Assembly: GCF_900101615.1 (NCBI RefSeq)
Contig: NZ_FMZX01000017.1
Coordinates: forward strand, 1 to 64,000
Direction: 5' to 3'
Length of the DNA: 64,000 bases
Source of the DNA: Belnapia rosea
GTDB taxonomy: Bacteria > Pseudomonadota > Alphaproteobacteria > Acetobacterales > Acetobacteraceae
Translations under genes and position numbers: made by a program
Notes under the pieces: model-generated
Databases searched by the model: none
Told to the model about the DNA's origin: nothing
What the model saw: only the letters and a program-made list of their open reading frames with translations
Shown: piece by piece, positions 7,125 through 17,695 of the stretch
Layout of the letters: every line of letters begins with the position of its first letter
Numbering within the stretch: position 1 is the first letter of the stretch

Positions 7125-9215
7125 CTACCAGTCCCCGTGCCGGGCGCCGAAGGTCGGCAGCCCGGCGGCGGCGATGCCGTCGCGCAGCCGCATCCATTCC
7201 TCGGCCCGGCGGATCGGATAGAGATGCAGCAGCCAGCGCACCATCTCCAGGTCGCTCGGTGGCGCCTCGGCGAACCAGGCCTCGCGGACGCCCTGGAGAT
7301 AGCGCTGGGCGGCCTCAGCCGCCGCCTCCTCGCGGCCGAGCCGGGCGAGTGCGGCGGCGCGCCAGGCCGGCAGGGTGCGGATCACATCCTGCGCCCGGTC
7401 GCAGGCCTCGAGCGTCGCGGCATCGTCGCCGCGCAGATAGGCGATCGTCACCTGGTAGCCCCAATGGGTGAGGCTCGGCATCAGCGTCATCTCGAGCGAT
7501 TGCGCCGCCAGCTCCGCCGCCCGGTCATGATTCCCGGCGAAGCTGTGGAACAGTGCGGTGGAAATCAGCGTCCAGCTGTCGTTCGGGTTGAGTTCGCAGG
7601 CAAGGCGCATCGGCACCTCCGCCTGGGCATGCTGGCCGCTCATCGCCAGCGACCAGCCCAGGGTGAGCTGGGCGCGGGAATCTGTCGGGTCGAGATGCAC
7701 GGCGCGGCGGGCGAGCTCGACCGCGCGCGCCTCCCTCTCCCGGCTGCGGCGCTCGCCGGGATGGATGATGTGGACGGAGTTCTCCATCTGCGCGAGGCCG
7801 CTATAGGCCGAGGAGAAGCCCGGCGTGCGCTCGATGCATTCCCGGAAGAGCTGCCCGGCGCGCGCCCAGTTCTGCGGGCTGAAGCTGCGGATCATCGCCG
7901 TGGCGCGCAACCAGCGGTCGTAGCTCTCGAGCGAGACGTCGGCTTCGACCGCGAGGCGCTGCAGCCGCGAGGAGGAGATCTGCAGGTTCAGCGCGATGGC
8001 GATGCGGCGGACGATGTCGCGATGCGCCTCGAACCAGCCATCGAGGCGCAGCTCCATCCGCTCCGACCAGATGAAGATGCCGCTGTCCTGCTCGGCGAGC
8101 GTGAGCACGAGGCTGATGCGGTCGCCCACCTGATAGGCCGTGGCGCTGATGCGGTAGCGGGCGGAGACGCGGTTGCCGGTCTGCTCGGCGCTCGGCATGG
8201 CCGGGCCGTCGATGACGAACCATTCGCGGAAGCGCACCAGGCAGGCGATCAGGTCGTGGCGGAAGCCGAGTGCCAGATGCATCTGGTCCGGGCCGACGCC
8301 ATTCACCGCGAAGGGCTCGACCAGCAAGGCGATGCGCGAGGGCGTGCCGGCGGGGCGCGGCACCGGGGCGGGCGTCAGCGCTTCGAGCTCCGCCTCCGCG
8401 ACCGGCGGGCCGGCAAGGCCGGGCGCGACCGGGGCGATGCGGCCGAGCTTGATATCGGCGACCAGCGCCTGCGTGGCCGCCGAGGGTTCGGTGTCGTACT
8501 CCTCCTCCAGCAGGTGCCAGAGCTGGTCATAGGCGCGCAGCGCGCCGACGGTGTCGCCCGCCTCGGCATTGTGGCGCATGAGGTCGCGGCAGGCCTCCTC
8601 ATGCGTCGGGTCGAGCCGGAGGATGGCCTCGGCCAGGCGCTGGCGCAGGCTGCGCGGCTGGCTCTCGACCCGCATGGCGGATTCCAGGGCGCGGATCAGC
8701 CGGTCATGGAAGGCCTGGCGCGTGACGCTCAGCCAGCCGCGATAGGCCGGGTCGAGATCATCGAGGCCCTGCAGCAGCGCCTCGCTCAGCCGCGGCGTCG
8801 AGAGCAGCAGCGGATGGGCGATGCCGCGCTCCGCCGCGCGCAGCACGTCGCGCGCATCGGGCTGGGTGGCGCTGAGGTCGAGGCAGATGGTCAGCCGGCC
8901 GGCCCGCAGCGCATCGCAGCCGGCGGTCTCCATGGCCTCGCGCAGTTCATGCACCACCTGGCGGAGCGAGGCACGGGCCTTGTCCTCCCCCGTCTCGCTC
9001 CAGAGCAGGCCGACGAGGCGCTCGCGGCTTTCCTCGCCACCTTCGGTCATCAGCAGGTAGCCGAGCAGGGCGCGGGCCTTGCGGCTGCGGAGCCGCAGCT
9101 CCTGCCCGGCGAAGGTGGCGCGCAGCGGGCCGAAGAGCGAGGCCTGCAGCAGGGCGGGTGCCGCCTGCGCAGCACGCCCCCCCGTGGTGATGGCCTGCTG
9201 CGCTGACTCGTCCAT
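7125..9215 (-). CDS. SARP/BTAD-type transcriptional regulator with TPR region
   Basis: The 696-residue protein begins with an OmpR-like winged helix (residues 25-115; LRSRKARALLGYLL, then ESRERLVGLLWSE and SLRQVVHELR, all typical of SARP regulators), followed by a bacterial transcriptional activator domain (about 120-256). Residues 290-420 resemble the TolB/adenylate-cyclase-associated beta domain found in alphaproteobacterial BTAD proteins (SRIALLVEPF, LTLAEQDSGIFIWSE), and 430-650 contain TPR-like helices (RAVHLDPTDSRAQLTLGW). SARPs bind direct heptamer repeats with 11-bp spacing; exactly such repeats stand at 4862-4929 between the peroxidase and methyltransferase genes. It lies 39 bp downstream of the YcaO gene on the same strand, so both are likely one transcript. 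Start chosen at the first ATG after the YcaO stop; the Shine-Dalgarno is weak (GGGGA). Confidence 0.85.
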   Translation of the reverse strand: MDESAQQAITTGGRAAQAAPALLQASLFGPLRATFAGQELRLRSRKARALLGYLLMTEGGEESRERLVGLLWSETGEDKARASLRQVVHELREAMETAGCDALRAGRLTICLDLSATQPDARDVLRAAERGIAHPLLLSTPRLSEALLQGLDDLDPAYRGWLSVTRQAFHDRLIRALESAMRVESQPRSLRQRLAEAILRLDPTHEEACRDLMRHNAEAGDTVGALRAYDQLWHLLEEEYDTEPSAATQALVADIKLGRIAPVAPGLAGPPVAEAELEALTPAPVPRPAGTPSRIALLVEPFAVNGVGPDQMHLALGFRHDLIACLVRFREWFVIDGPAMPSAEQTGNRVSARYRISATAYQVGDRISLVLTLAEQDSGIFIWSERMELRLDGWFEAHRDIVRRIAIALNLQISSSRLQRLAVEADVSLESYDRWLRATAMIRSFSPQNWARAGQLFRECIERTPGFSSAYSGLAQMENSVHIIHPGERRSREREARAVELARRAVHLDPTDSRAQLTLGWSLAMSGQHAQAEVPMRLACELNPNDSWTLISTALFHSFAGNHDRAAELAAQSLEMTLMPSLTHWGYQVTIAYLRGDDAATLEACDRAQDVIRTLPAWRAAALARLGREEAAAEAAQRYLQGVREAWFAEAPPSDLEMVRWLLHLYPIRRAEEWMRLRDGIAAAGLPTFGARHGDW

Positions 9216-9254
9216 CCAATCCCCGGTCCGACCTGTCCGCCAAAGGTCCGTGTG

Positions 9255-10556
9255 TTACATCAACGCAATTCCATGCGTCTGGCAATCGCCGCCGCCGGTG
9301 CGGGCGATAGTGGTGGCGAGCCTTTCGCCGATGACGCGTGACGGCTCCGCTTCCAGCCCGGGGACGAGGATGCGGATGACGGGCAACCCAAGCTCCGGCC
9401 GCGTCAGGTCGAGCGCCAGAACCGGCAGGCCGGCCGCCCCGAGCCGGCCGACCAACAGCGCCATCGCCGCCGCCGGGTCGGATGGCAGGTCGGGCCCGGG
9501 CGCGGCGGGGCCGGCGGGGTGGAGCAGGGCGCAGCCCTCGGCGCCGATGCCATGGAAGCGGGCGAGCACGGCCCGGTCATGCGGGTTCAGCGCGGCCGGC
9601 CCGGCCTCCGCCTGCTTCGCCAGCACCACGGCATGGGCCATCTCCATCTGCGCCATCTCGAGGATGGCGGCGCGGGCGGCGGCCGCGCGGGAGGGGCGGG
9701 CGGCGAGGCCGCAGCAGAAGCCATTCCCCGCCATCGTGGTGGAGAGCGCGGCGATGACCGGCACGCCGAGCCCCCCGGTGAGGTCGAGCAGCCAGCTCCG
9801 CCGCCCCTGCTCGCCCTGCCGCAGCGCGGCGATGAGCGGCATGGCGGCCTCGGCGGCCGGATCCTCCAGCGCCACCGGCCGGCCGCGCTGGCCGCCGCGC
9901 CACCAGAGCGCCGCCGCGTCGCGCTCGACCAGTTCGAGCAGGGCGTGCAGCGCCGCCGCCTCGGGCGTCGGCCCGGCGGCGCAGCCGATGCTGAGCGGCC
10001 AGGGCGGAGGGAATTCCGGCGTGGCGCGGCGCAGGCAGAGCCCGGCGGGCAGCCAGGCGGTGCCAGGGCCGTCAAGCCGCAGCACCTCCAGCCAATACCC
10101 CGGCACGGCGCCGGGCGGCAGGAGGCGGGCGAGCCATTCGGCATGGTCGAGCTTCGGCGGCCTGGGGCGGCAGCGGTCGCGGTCCGCCAGCGTCTCAACC
10201 GAGGAGAGGAGTTCCACCCCCTCCCCCACGCAGCCCTCGAAGGCGGCGAGCAGGCTGCTGCCCGTGCCGGACGCGCCGGCCAGCGGCAGGCCGGGCGCGG
10301 CCGCCAGCAGGCCGAGCGGAACCTCGGCCCCGAAGACCGCGAGCCCGGGCGCGGTCGGGCAGTCGAGGCTGAAGAGCCGGGTGAAGCGGGAGGCCGCGCG
10401 CAGCAACAGGGCGCGGTTGCGCTCCGCCGGGCCGGGCCGGGGGGGGACGGGGCAGCCGAGCCAGTCGAGGAAGTCGGGCGCCTCCGCCCCGGCGGGGCTT
10501 GCCGGGTCCAGCAGGTGGCGGGCGGCAGCCTCGCAGATCGCGGCGGTCTCGTGCAT
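9255..10556 (-). CDS. YcaO-domain protein (putative ATP-dependent peptide backbone-modifying enzyme)
   Basis: The 433-residue protein has the YcaO ATP-binding elements: SSLLAAFEGCVGEGVELLSS (about 100-119), the strongly diagnostic SIGCAAG followed by ALLELVERDAAALWW (E208 and E211), and ILEMAQMEMA (E300, Q303). YcaO enzymes phosphorylate the amide backbone and make azolines, thioamides or amidines in ribosomal peptides and some proteins. The C-terminus lacks the PxPxP tail of azoline-forming cyclodehydratases, no TfuA, E1-like partner, azoline dehydrogenase or obvious precursor peptide is adjacent, so the reaction is unclear. It sits upstream of the BTAD regulator in the cluster with the haem peroxidase and methyltransferase, all enzymes that could tailor a peptide. 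Confidence 0.85.
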   Translation of the reverse strand: MHETAAICEAAARHLLDPASPAGAEAPDFLDWLGCPVPPRPGPAERNRALLLRAASRFTRLFSLDCPTAPGLAVFGAEVPLGLLAAAPGLPLAGASGTGSSLLAAFEGCVGEGVELLSSVETLADRDRCRPRPPKLDHAEWLARLLPPGAVPGYWLEVLRLDGPGTAWLPAGLCLRRATPEFPPPWPLSIGCAAGPTPEAAALHALLELVERDAAALWWRGGQRGRPVALEDPAAEAAMPLIAALRQGEQGRRSWLLDLTGGLGVPVIAALSTTMAGNGFCCGLAARPSRAAAARAAILEMAQMEMAHAVVLAKQAEAGPAALNPHDRAVLARFHGIGAEGCALLHPAGPAAPGPDLPSDPAAAMALLVGRLGAAGLPVLALDLTRPELGLPVIRILVPGLEAEPSRVIGERLATTIARTGGGDCQTHGIALM

Positions 10557-10581
10557 CCGGCGAGGCTAGACCATCATTGCT

Positions 10582-10965
10582 TCAGGCGAAGAGAATATCG
10601 CCGGCCGAGAGCGCCGCCTTGGCGGTGCCCGTGAGAGTGATGCCGTCGCCGCCAGGAGCCCGCAGAAGAGGACGTCATTGCCGCCCGCACCCTCCAGCGT
10701 ATCGGCGCTGGCCCCACCGGAGAGGAGGTTGGCAGCTTCATTGCCGGTGACCGCATTGGCGGCCGCATTGCGACCCGGTTCGTGACCACCCCGCCGCCGA
10801 GCAACCGGCCGAGGGCGATGCCGGTCTGGCCGGTGCCGAGCATCAGCCGCGCCAGGGTGCCGGGCGTGGCGGTGCCCTGCAGCAGCGAGGCGGCATCGGC
10901 GGTGATGCCATCCCCCGTGGCGCCGGCATCGATGCGAAACCCGATGATGAGGGGGCCATGGCCAT
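10582..10965 (-). pseudogene. Frameshifted remnant of an RTX/Ig-like repeat protein
   Basis: Three reading frames must be joined to follow one protein. The first (from about 10963) reads IIGFRIDAG..GDGITADAASLL, a bacterial Ig-like repeat (GDGIT.D..L.L.GTA). The second reads NAVTGNEAANLLSGG and ADTLEGAGGNDVLF, an RTX repeat. The third reads GDGITLTGTAKAALSAGDILFA and then TGA at 10582-10584, a typical RTX C-terminus like that of the gene at 380-1192. At least two frameshifts and loss of the N-terminus show that it is not functional. The relic fills most of the interval between the YcaO gene and purC; the remaining 210 bp before purC show no feature. Confidence 0.7.
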
Positions 10966-11174
10966 CCTGATCCTGTTCCTGGGGGCCGCAGGGTCGGACC
11001 GGCTGGTAAAGGAAGCGTGGCCGGAGAGGGCTTCGTTGCGCCAGGGGGGCCGTGGCGGTATCGACCACCCCTTGCTATACCCCACCCGCCGGAGCACCCG
11101 GGAAGGCGGGGCCGCGCCACGCCCCTTCCAGGATGCGCCAGCGGGAAGTCGCCGGAAGAAGGATACCTGTCACC

Positions 11175-11939
11175 ATGGCGCGACGCCGTCAGCTCTATGA
11201 GGGCAAGGCCAAGATATTGTTCGAGGGGCCCGAGCCCGGGACCCTGGTGCAATACTTCAAGGACGACGCCACGGCCTTCAATGCCCAGAAGAAGGGCACC
11301 ATCACCGGCAAGGGCGTGCTCAACAACCGGATCAGCGAATACCTGATGACCCGGCTGATGGAGATCGGCATCCCGACCCATTTCATCCGCCGGCTGAACA
11401 TGCGGGAGCAATTGATCCGCGAGGTGGAGATCATCCCGCTCGAGATCGTGGTGCGGAACGTGGCGGCCGGCAGCCTCTCGACCCGGCTCGGCATCGCCGA
11501 GGGCACCCGCCTGCCGCGCTCGATCATCGAGTACTATTACAAGAACGACACGCTGAACGACCCGCTGGTCTGCGAGGAGCACATCACCGCCTTCGGCTGG
11601 GCGGCGACGCAGGACCTCGACGACATGGTGGCGCTGGCGCTCCGGGTGAACGACTTCCTCACCGGGCTGCTGCTCGGGGTCGGCATCACCCTGGTCGACT
11701 TCAAGGTGGAGTTCGGCCGCCTCTACGAGAATGACGAGATGCGGATCGTCCTCGCCGACGAGATCAGCCCGGATAACTGCCGGCTCTGGGACTCCAAGAC
11801 CGGCGAGAAGATGGACAAGGACCGCTTCCGGCGCGATCTGGGCAAGGTCGAGGAAGGCTATCAGGAAGTGGCCCGGCGGCTCGGCATCCTGCCCGAGGCC
11901 GGGGTGCGGGACCTCAAGGGGCCGGAGATGATGCAATGA
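11175..11939 (+). CDS. purC: Phosphoribosylaminoimidazole-succinocarboxamide synthase
   Basis: The 254-residue protein is a full-length SAICAR synthetase, which joins aspartate to CAIR with ATP in step eight of purine biosynthesis. Signature stretches visible are [10 protein letters not shown] at the N-terminus, [10 protein letters not shown] (about residue 94), LVDFKVEFG and [14 protein letters not shown] (about 200), all conserved. The ATG at 11175 is the start used across the family ([13 protein letters not shown]). It begins a purine operon: its stop overlaps the start of purS in an ATGA junction, with purQ downstream and purL further on. Confidence 0.97.
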   Translation: MARRRQLYEGKAKILFEGPEPGTLVQYFKDDATAFNAQKKGTITGKGVLNNRISEYLMTRLMEIGIPTHFIRRLNMREQLIREVEIIPLEIVVRNVAAGSLSTRLGIAEGTRLPRSIIEYYYKNDTLNDPLVCEEHITAFGWAATQDLDDMVALALRVNDFLTGLLLGVGITLVDFKVEFGRLYENDEMRIVLADEISPDNCRLWDSKTGEKMDKDRFRRDLGKVEEGYQEVARRLGILPEAGVRDLKGPEMMQ

Positions 11940-12175
11940 GGGCGAAGGTGACGGTGATGCCGAAGGCGGGGGTGCTCGACCCCCAGGGGAAGGCGATCGG
12001 CCATGCCCTGGCCGGACTCGGCTTCGCCGGCGTCGGCGAGGTGCGGGCGGGCAAGGTGATCGAGCTGGAACTGGCCGAGACCGACCCGGTGAAGGCCAGG
12101 GCCGAGGCCGAGGCCATGGCGCGCCGGCTGCTGGCCAATACGGTGATCGAGAGCTTCAGCGTGACGCTCGACTGA
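11936..12175 (+). CDS. purS: Phosphoribosylformylglycinamidine synthase subunit PurS
   Basis: The 79-residue protein has the PurS pattern [18 protein letters not shown] followed by [11 protein letters not shown] and ending [12 protein letters not shown]. PurS dimers bridge PurQ and PurL in the multi-subunit FGAM synthase used by bacteria with small PurL, and help to channel ammonia. The start codon overlaps the purC stop (ATGA at 11936-11939), giving translational coupling. Confidence 0.95.
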   Translation: MRAKVTVMPKAGVLDPQGKAIGHALAGLGFAGVGEVRAGKVIELELAETDPVKARAEAEAMARRLLANTVIESFSVTLD

Positions 12176-12233
12176 TGCGGCCCGATGGCCGGAGCGCCGA
12201 AGGGCTGAATCGGCCCGTGCCAGAGGCCATGTC

Positions 12234-12470
12234 ATGAAGACCTCGCTCTTCATCATGCTCGGGCTGACGGTGCTGTTCGCCATCGGCCTGCGCTGGCGGG
12301 AGGAGCGGGTGGCGGTGCTGCGGCCGGCGGTGGCGCCGCGCCGCAAGGGGTTCCTGGCGGCGCAGAAGCACCGGCTGAACCGCTGGCTGACGGCGGCGAC
12401 GCTGGCGGCGCTGACGACATTGCTGGTGCTGGGCGGCCTGCATTGGTTGCGCGTCTGGCAGGGAGGTTGA
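12234..12470 (+). CDS. Small two-helix membrane protein inside the pur operon
   Basis: A 78-residue protein with two hydrophobic helices (about residues 4-20 and 52-74) separated by a basic loop ([20 protein letters not shown]). It lies 58 bp after purS and its TGA ends 4 nt before the purQ ATG, with the purQ Shine-Dalgarno inside its last codons, so it is translated as part of the operon. I do not recognise the family, but the position between purS and purQ is unusual since these subunits are normally adjacent. An inner-membrane location with both termini on the same side is predicted. Coding nature is supported by the clean amphipathic pattern and by the tight spacing to purQ. Confidence 0.7.
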   Translation: MKTSLFIMLGLTVLFAIGLRWREERVAVLRPAVAPRRKGFLAAQKHRLNRWLTAATLAALTTLLVLGGLHWLRVWQGG

Positions 12471-12474
12471 GGTG

Positions 12475-13173
12475 ATGCAGGCAGGGATCGTGATGTTCCC
12501 CGGCACCAACCGGGAACGCGACATGGCGCTGGCGCTCCAGCGCGCGACGGGGCGGAAGCCCGCCATGCTCTGGCACCGGGATACCGAGCTGCCGGCGGGC
12601 ACCGACCTGGTCGTGCTGCCGGGCGGCTTCTCCTATGGCGACTATCTCCGCTGCGGGGCGATGGCGGCGCAGAGCCCGATCATGCGGGCCATCCATGATT
12701 TCGCCGGGCGGGGCGGGCATGTGCTCGGCGTCTGCAACGGCTTCCAGATGCTGGTCGAGGCGGGGCTGCTGCCGGGCGCGCTGCTGCGCAACGCCTCGCT
12801 CCGCTTCCTGTCGATGGACTGCCACCTGCGCGTCGAGCGGACGGATACGGCCTATACCTGCCGCTTCCAGCGCGGCCAGGTCTTCCGTTCCACCATGGCG
12901 CATGGCGACGGCAACTACTTCGCCGACGCGGCGACGCTCGACCGGCTGGAGGGCGAGGGTCTGGTGGCGCTGCGCTATGCAACGGCCTCGGGCGAGGTGA
13001 CGGAGGCGGCGAACCGCAACGGCAGCGCCCGGAACATCGCCGGCATCCTCTCGCCCAACCTGCGGGTGCTCGGGCTGATGCCGCACCCGGAGAACCAGGT
13101 CGATCCGTTGATCGACGGCACGGATGGGTTGCCGCTCTTCGAGGGCTTGGCGGAGGCGCTGGCGGCCGCCTGA
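12475..13173 (+). CDS. purQ: Phosphoribosylformylglycinamidine synthase subunit PurQ (glutaminase)
   Basis: This class I glutamine amidotransferase supplies ammonia to PurL. The 232-residue sequence shows the N-terminal [12 protein letters not shown], the glycine loop [12 protein letters not shown], the nucleophile in GVCNGFQML (Cys about 86) and the C-terminal catalytic GLMPHPEN (His/Glu region). The ATG at 12475 is preferred over the GTG three bases upstream because GGGAGG ends 8 nt before it. The gene follows a small membrane protein gene and converges with the LCCL-OmpA gene after 15 bp; purL resumes on this strand about 1.6 kb further on. Confidence 0.96.
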   Translation: MQAGIVMFPGTNRERDMALALQRATGRKPAMLWHRDTELPAGTDLVVLPGGFSYGDYLRCGAMAAQSPIMRAIHDFAGRGGHVLGVCNGFQMLVEAGLLPGALLRNASLRFLSMDCHLRVERTDTAYTCRFQRGQVFRSTMAHGDGNYFADAATLDRLEGEGLVALRYATASGEVTEAANRNGSARNIAGILSPNLRVLGLMPHPENQVDPLIDGTDGLPLFEGLAEALAAA

Positions 13174-13188
13174 GCCGCCACCCCTCCC

Positions 13189-14652
13189 CTACAGCCGCGC
13201 CGCCTGCACCCGCCGGTTCAGTGACCGGCCACTCTCGGTGGCATTGTCGGCGATGGGCTCGTTCGGGCCCTTCCCCTCCGCGGCCAGGCGCTCGGCGGCG
13301 ATGCCGCTGGCGATCAGCCATTGCCGCACGCTTTCCGCCCGGCGCTGGGAGAGCGGCAGGTTGGTGGCGGCCGAGCCGGTGGCGTCGGTATGGCCGATGA
13401 GCCGCAGCCGCAGCGCGGGGTCGGCGGCCAGCGCATCCCGCAGCTGGGTCAGCACCGGGGCGGCGCCGATGTCGAGATCGGCGGAATTGGTGCGGAAGGT
13501 GATGTAGAGCTGCACCTGGCCGGTGCGTTGCAAGGTCTCAGCGACGGGCGCCTGCACCGGGGCGGCGGATTTCGCCGCGCGCGGGTCCCCGGTGAAGCGG
13601 AAGCTGGCGTTGTAGGCGCCGTAATTCTGGCTCTGCACGCCGTTGCGGGTGGTCCCCGGATAGCGCGGGGCGCCGGGGAGCATCTGCATCGAGACGGAGC
13701 CGCCGGTCTGGGCGATCATTCCGGCATGGACGGCGGCGCGGCAGGTGGCGCTGTCGGCGGTGTAGGTGTCGGTGCCCCAGACCGGGCCGCGCAGCGTGGC
13801 CTCGCCGGGGCAGAGGCAGGTGACGGCCTCGTCGCTCTCGGCATAGCTGCTCATGTTGTCCGGACAGAGTTGCGGGCCGGCTGGGGTGGCGGCCTGGTTG
13901 CGGCGCGGCTCGCCCTGGAAGCGGTAGCTGGCGCGGTAGCTGCCGTAATTCTGGCTCTGGACACCATTCCTCGTGGTGCCGGGATAGCGGCCCTCGCCGG
14001 GCAGCATCTCGAGCGTCACCGTCCCGCCCTGGCGGCCGAGCGCGCCGGCATGAAGGGCGGCGCGGCAGGTGGCGCTGTCGGCCGTATAGGTATCCGTCCC
14101 CCAGACCGAGCCGCGGCCGAGCTGCGCCGCCGGGCAGGTGCAGGTCAGCACCTCGTCGCTGTCGGCATAGGCGGACATGTCGTCCGGGCACTGGCTGGGG
14201 GCCGCCGCCTGGGCCGGGGCGGGCGCGGCCGCCTGGGGCCCGCCCCCCCGGGCCTGCTGCGCACCGCCCTGGAAGCGGTAGCTGGCGCGGTAGCTGCCGT
14301 AATTGACGCTCTGGACGCCGTTCCGCGTGGTGCCGGGGTAGCGCGGCTGGCCGGGCTGCATCTCCACCGCCACCGTGCCGCCGCGGCGGTTCAGCACGCC
14401 GGCATGCTGTGCCGCGCGGCAGGTGGCGCTGTCGGCGGTGTAGGTGTCCGTTCCCCAGACCGAGCCCTGGCCCATCTGCTCCGCCGGGCAGGTGCAGGTC
14501 AGCACCTCGTCGCTGTCGGCATAGGCATCCATGTTGTCGGGGCACTGGCTCGGCGCGGCCGGGGCCTTGGGGGTGCCGTCCAGCGGCTGCGCCAGGGCCG
14601 GCGCCGTGGCCAGCAGGGTCCAGAGAAGGAGCGACAGGACTGCTCTCGGCAT
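13189..14652 (-). CDS. Secreted protein with three LCCL domains and a C-terminal OmpA domain
   Basis: The 487-residue protein has a Sec signal peptide (cleavage after APALA). Three tandem copies, at about residues 35-128, 153-250 and 257-355, share CPDNM.AYADSDE..TC.CP, then [20 protein letters not shown], then [16 protein letters not shown], which is the LCCL domain with its conserved cysteines. Residues 375-487 are an OmpA domain ([31 protein letters not shown], cut here to its key features HTDATG and LSQRRA) that binds peptidoglycan. The product is thus a periplasmic or outer-membrane protein anchored to the wall and displaying three LCCL modules, whose ligand is unknown. It sits on the opposite strand inside the purine gene cluster, divergent from purL (97-bp gap). 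Confidence 0.9.
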   Translation of the reverse strand: MPRAVLSLLLWTLLATAPALAQPLDGTPKAPAAPSQCPDNMDAYADSDEVLTCTCPAEQMGQGSVWGTDTYTADSATCRAAQHAGVLNRRGGTVAVEMQPGQPRYPGTTRNGVQSVNYGSYRASYRFQGGAQQARGGGPQAAAPAPAQAAAPSQCPDDMSAYADSDEVLTCTCPAAQLGRGSVWGTDTYTADSATCRAALHAGALGRQGGTVTLEMLPGEGRYPGTTRNGVQSQNYGSYRASYRFQGEPRRNQAATPAGPQLCPDNMSSYAESDEAVTCLCPGEATLRGPVWGTDTYTADSATCRAAVHAGMIAQTGGSVSMQMLPGAPRYPGTTRNGVQSQNYGAYNASFRFTGDPRAAKSAAPVQAPVAETLQRTGQVQLYITFRTNSADLDIGAAPVLTQLRDALAADPALRLRLIGHTDATGSAATNLPLSQRRAESVRQWLIASGIAAERLAAEGKGPNEPIADNATESGRSLNRRVQAARL

Positions 14653-14749
14653 GGCAGGTGTTCCCTCCGCGCGGCCAGCCGGCCCCTGCCAGCCCTGCCT
14701 TTCCTGCTATAACGCCCCTACATTCCGCCCCCATGGGAATCCCGAACGC

Positions 14750-16954
<2,205 letters not shown>

Positions 16955-16959
16955 CCGGG

Positions 16960-17193
16960 ATGGCGATGCAACCTGCGGAGATCGAGGCGCTGATCAAGGC
17001 GGCGCTCCCCGATGCCGTGGTCACCATCGAGGATCTGGCGGGCGACGGCGACCATTACGCCGCTACCGTCGTCTCGGAGGCCTTCCGCGGCCGCAGCCGG
17101 GTCCAGCAGCACCAGCTTGTCTATGCCGCGCTGCGCGGCCGCATGGGGGGCGAGCTGCACGCCCTCGCCCTGCAGACCTCCGCCCCTGCCTGA
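16960..17193 (+). CDS. BolA-family protein
   Basis: The 77-residue protein has the BolA fold signature: ALIKAALPDAVVTIEDLAGDGDHYAATVVSEAFRG with the His in DGDHYAA, then RVQQHQLVYAALRGRMGGELHALALQT, where the second His is the usual Fe-S ligand with the glutaredoxin partner. BolA proteins form [2Fe-2S] heterodimers with CGFS monothiol glutaredoxins in iron-sulfur trafficking; the partner gene grxD starts 17 bp downstream. The purL-bolA-grxD order is widespread in alphaproteobacteria. The ATG follows the purL stop by 5 bp, so the gene is in the same transcript. Confidence 0.92.
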   Translation: MAMQPAEIEALIKAALPDAVVTIEDLAGDGDHYAATVVSEAFRGRSRVQQHQLVYAALRGRMGGELHALALQTSAPA

Positions 17194-17210
17194 CCTACGG
17201 AGTCCAAACC

Positions 17211-17549
17211 ATGACCAATCCAGTGTTCGAACGCATCGAGAGCGAGATCAAGGCCACCCCGGTCGTCCTCTACATGAAGGGCACGCCCGTCTTCCCGCAA
17301 TGCGGCTTCTCCGCCCGCGTGGTGCAGATCCTCAGCCATGTCGGCGTGCCCTTCAAAGGCGTGAACGTGCTCGAGGACATGGAAATCCGCGAGGGCATCA
17401 AGGCCTATGCCAATTGGCCGACCATCCCGCAGCTTTATGTCCAGGGCGAGTTCGTCGGCGGCTGCGACATCATCATGGAGATGTTCCAGGCGGGTGAGCT
17501 GCAGTCGATGCTGAAGGAAAAGGGCATCCCCGTCTCCGCCGAGGCGTGA
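17211..17549 (+). CDS. grxD: Monothiol glutaredoxin (CGFS type)
   Basis: The 112-residue protein carries the monothiol motif CGFS after KGTPVFPQ, the cis-Pro loop WPTIPQLYVQGEFVGGCDI and glutathione-binding residues typical of Grx4/Grx5. It binds a bridging [2Fe-2S] cluster and passes it to acceptor proteins, together with the BolA protein encoded immediately upstream. The start is a clear ATG after GGAG. It is the last gene of the purL-bolA-grxD run; 147 bp of lower-GC sequence follow before the AAA ATPase gene. Confidence 0.96.
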   Translation: MTNPVFERIESEIKATPVVLYMKGTPVFPQCGFSARVVQILSHVGVPFKGVNVLEDMEIREGIKAYANWPTIPQLYVQGEFVGGCDIIMEMFQAGELQSMLKEKGIPVSAEA

Positions 17550-17660
17550 CGCCAGCCGGCTCCGGGGGTGCCGCCACGGCATCCCCGCCACGCCTGCATT
17601 CATTCCGCGCAGGCGCTGACGAATTGTATTCACAAAAATAACATGACGGTGTTGTGTGAT

Positions 17661-17679
17661 CGCTGTTTCGTGAACAGCG
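17661..17679. promoter_or_regulatory. Inverted repeat before the AAA ATPase gene
   Basis: CGCTGTT and AACAGCG form 7-bp perfect arms around a 5-nt centre, 17 bp before the TTG start at 17696. The surrounding 17600-17680 is noticeably AT-richer than the coding DNA, so this is a candidate operator or leader hairpin. Confidence 0.35.
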
Positions 17680-17695
17680 TGAGCGAGGCCGTCCA

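Noticed and set aside
9224-9250. Three GTCCG-like repeats upstream of the BTAD gene
   Set aside because: Spacing is irregular (9 and 11 bp) and they differ from the AGCGTGA heptamers, so an autoregulatory SARP box is not supported.
12157-12167. AGCGTGACGCT palindrome resembling the SARP heptamer
   Set aside because: A single copy inside purS coding sequence without an 11-bp repeat; chance occurrence in GC-rich DNA.
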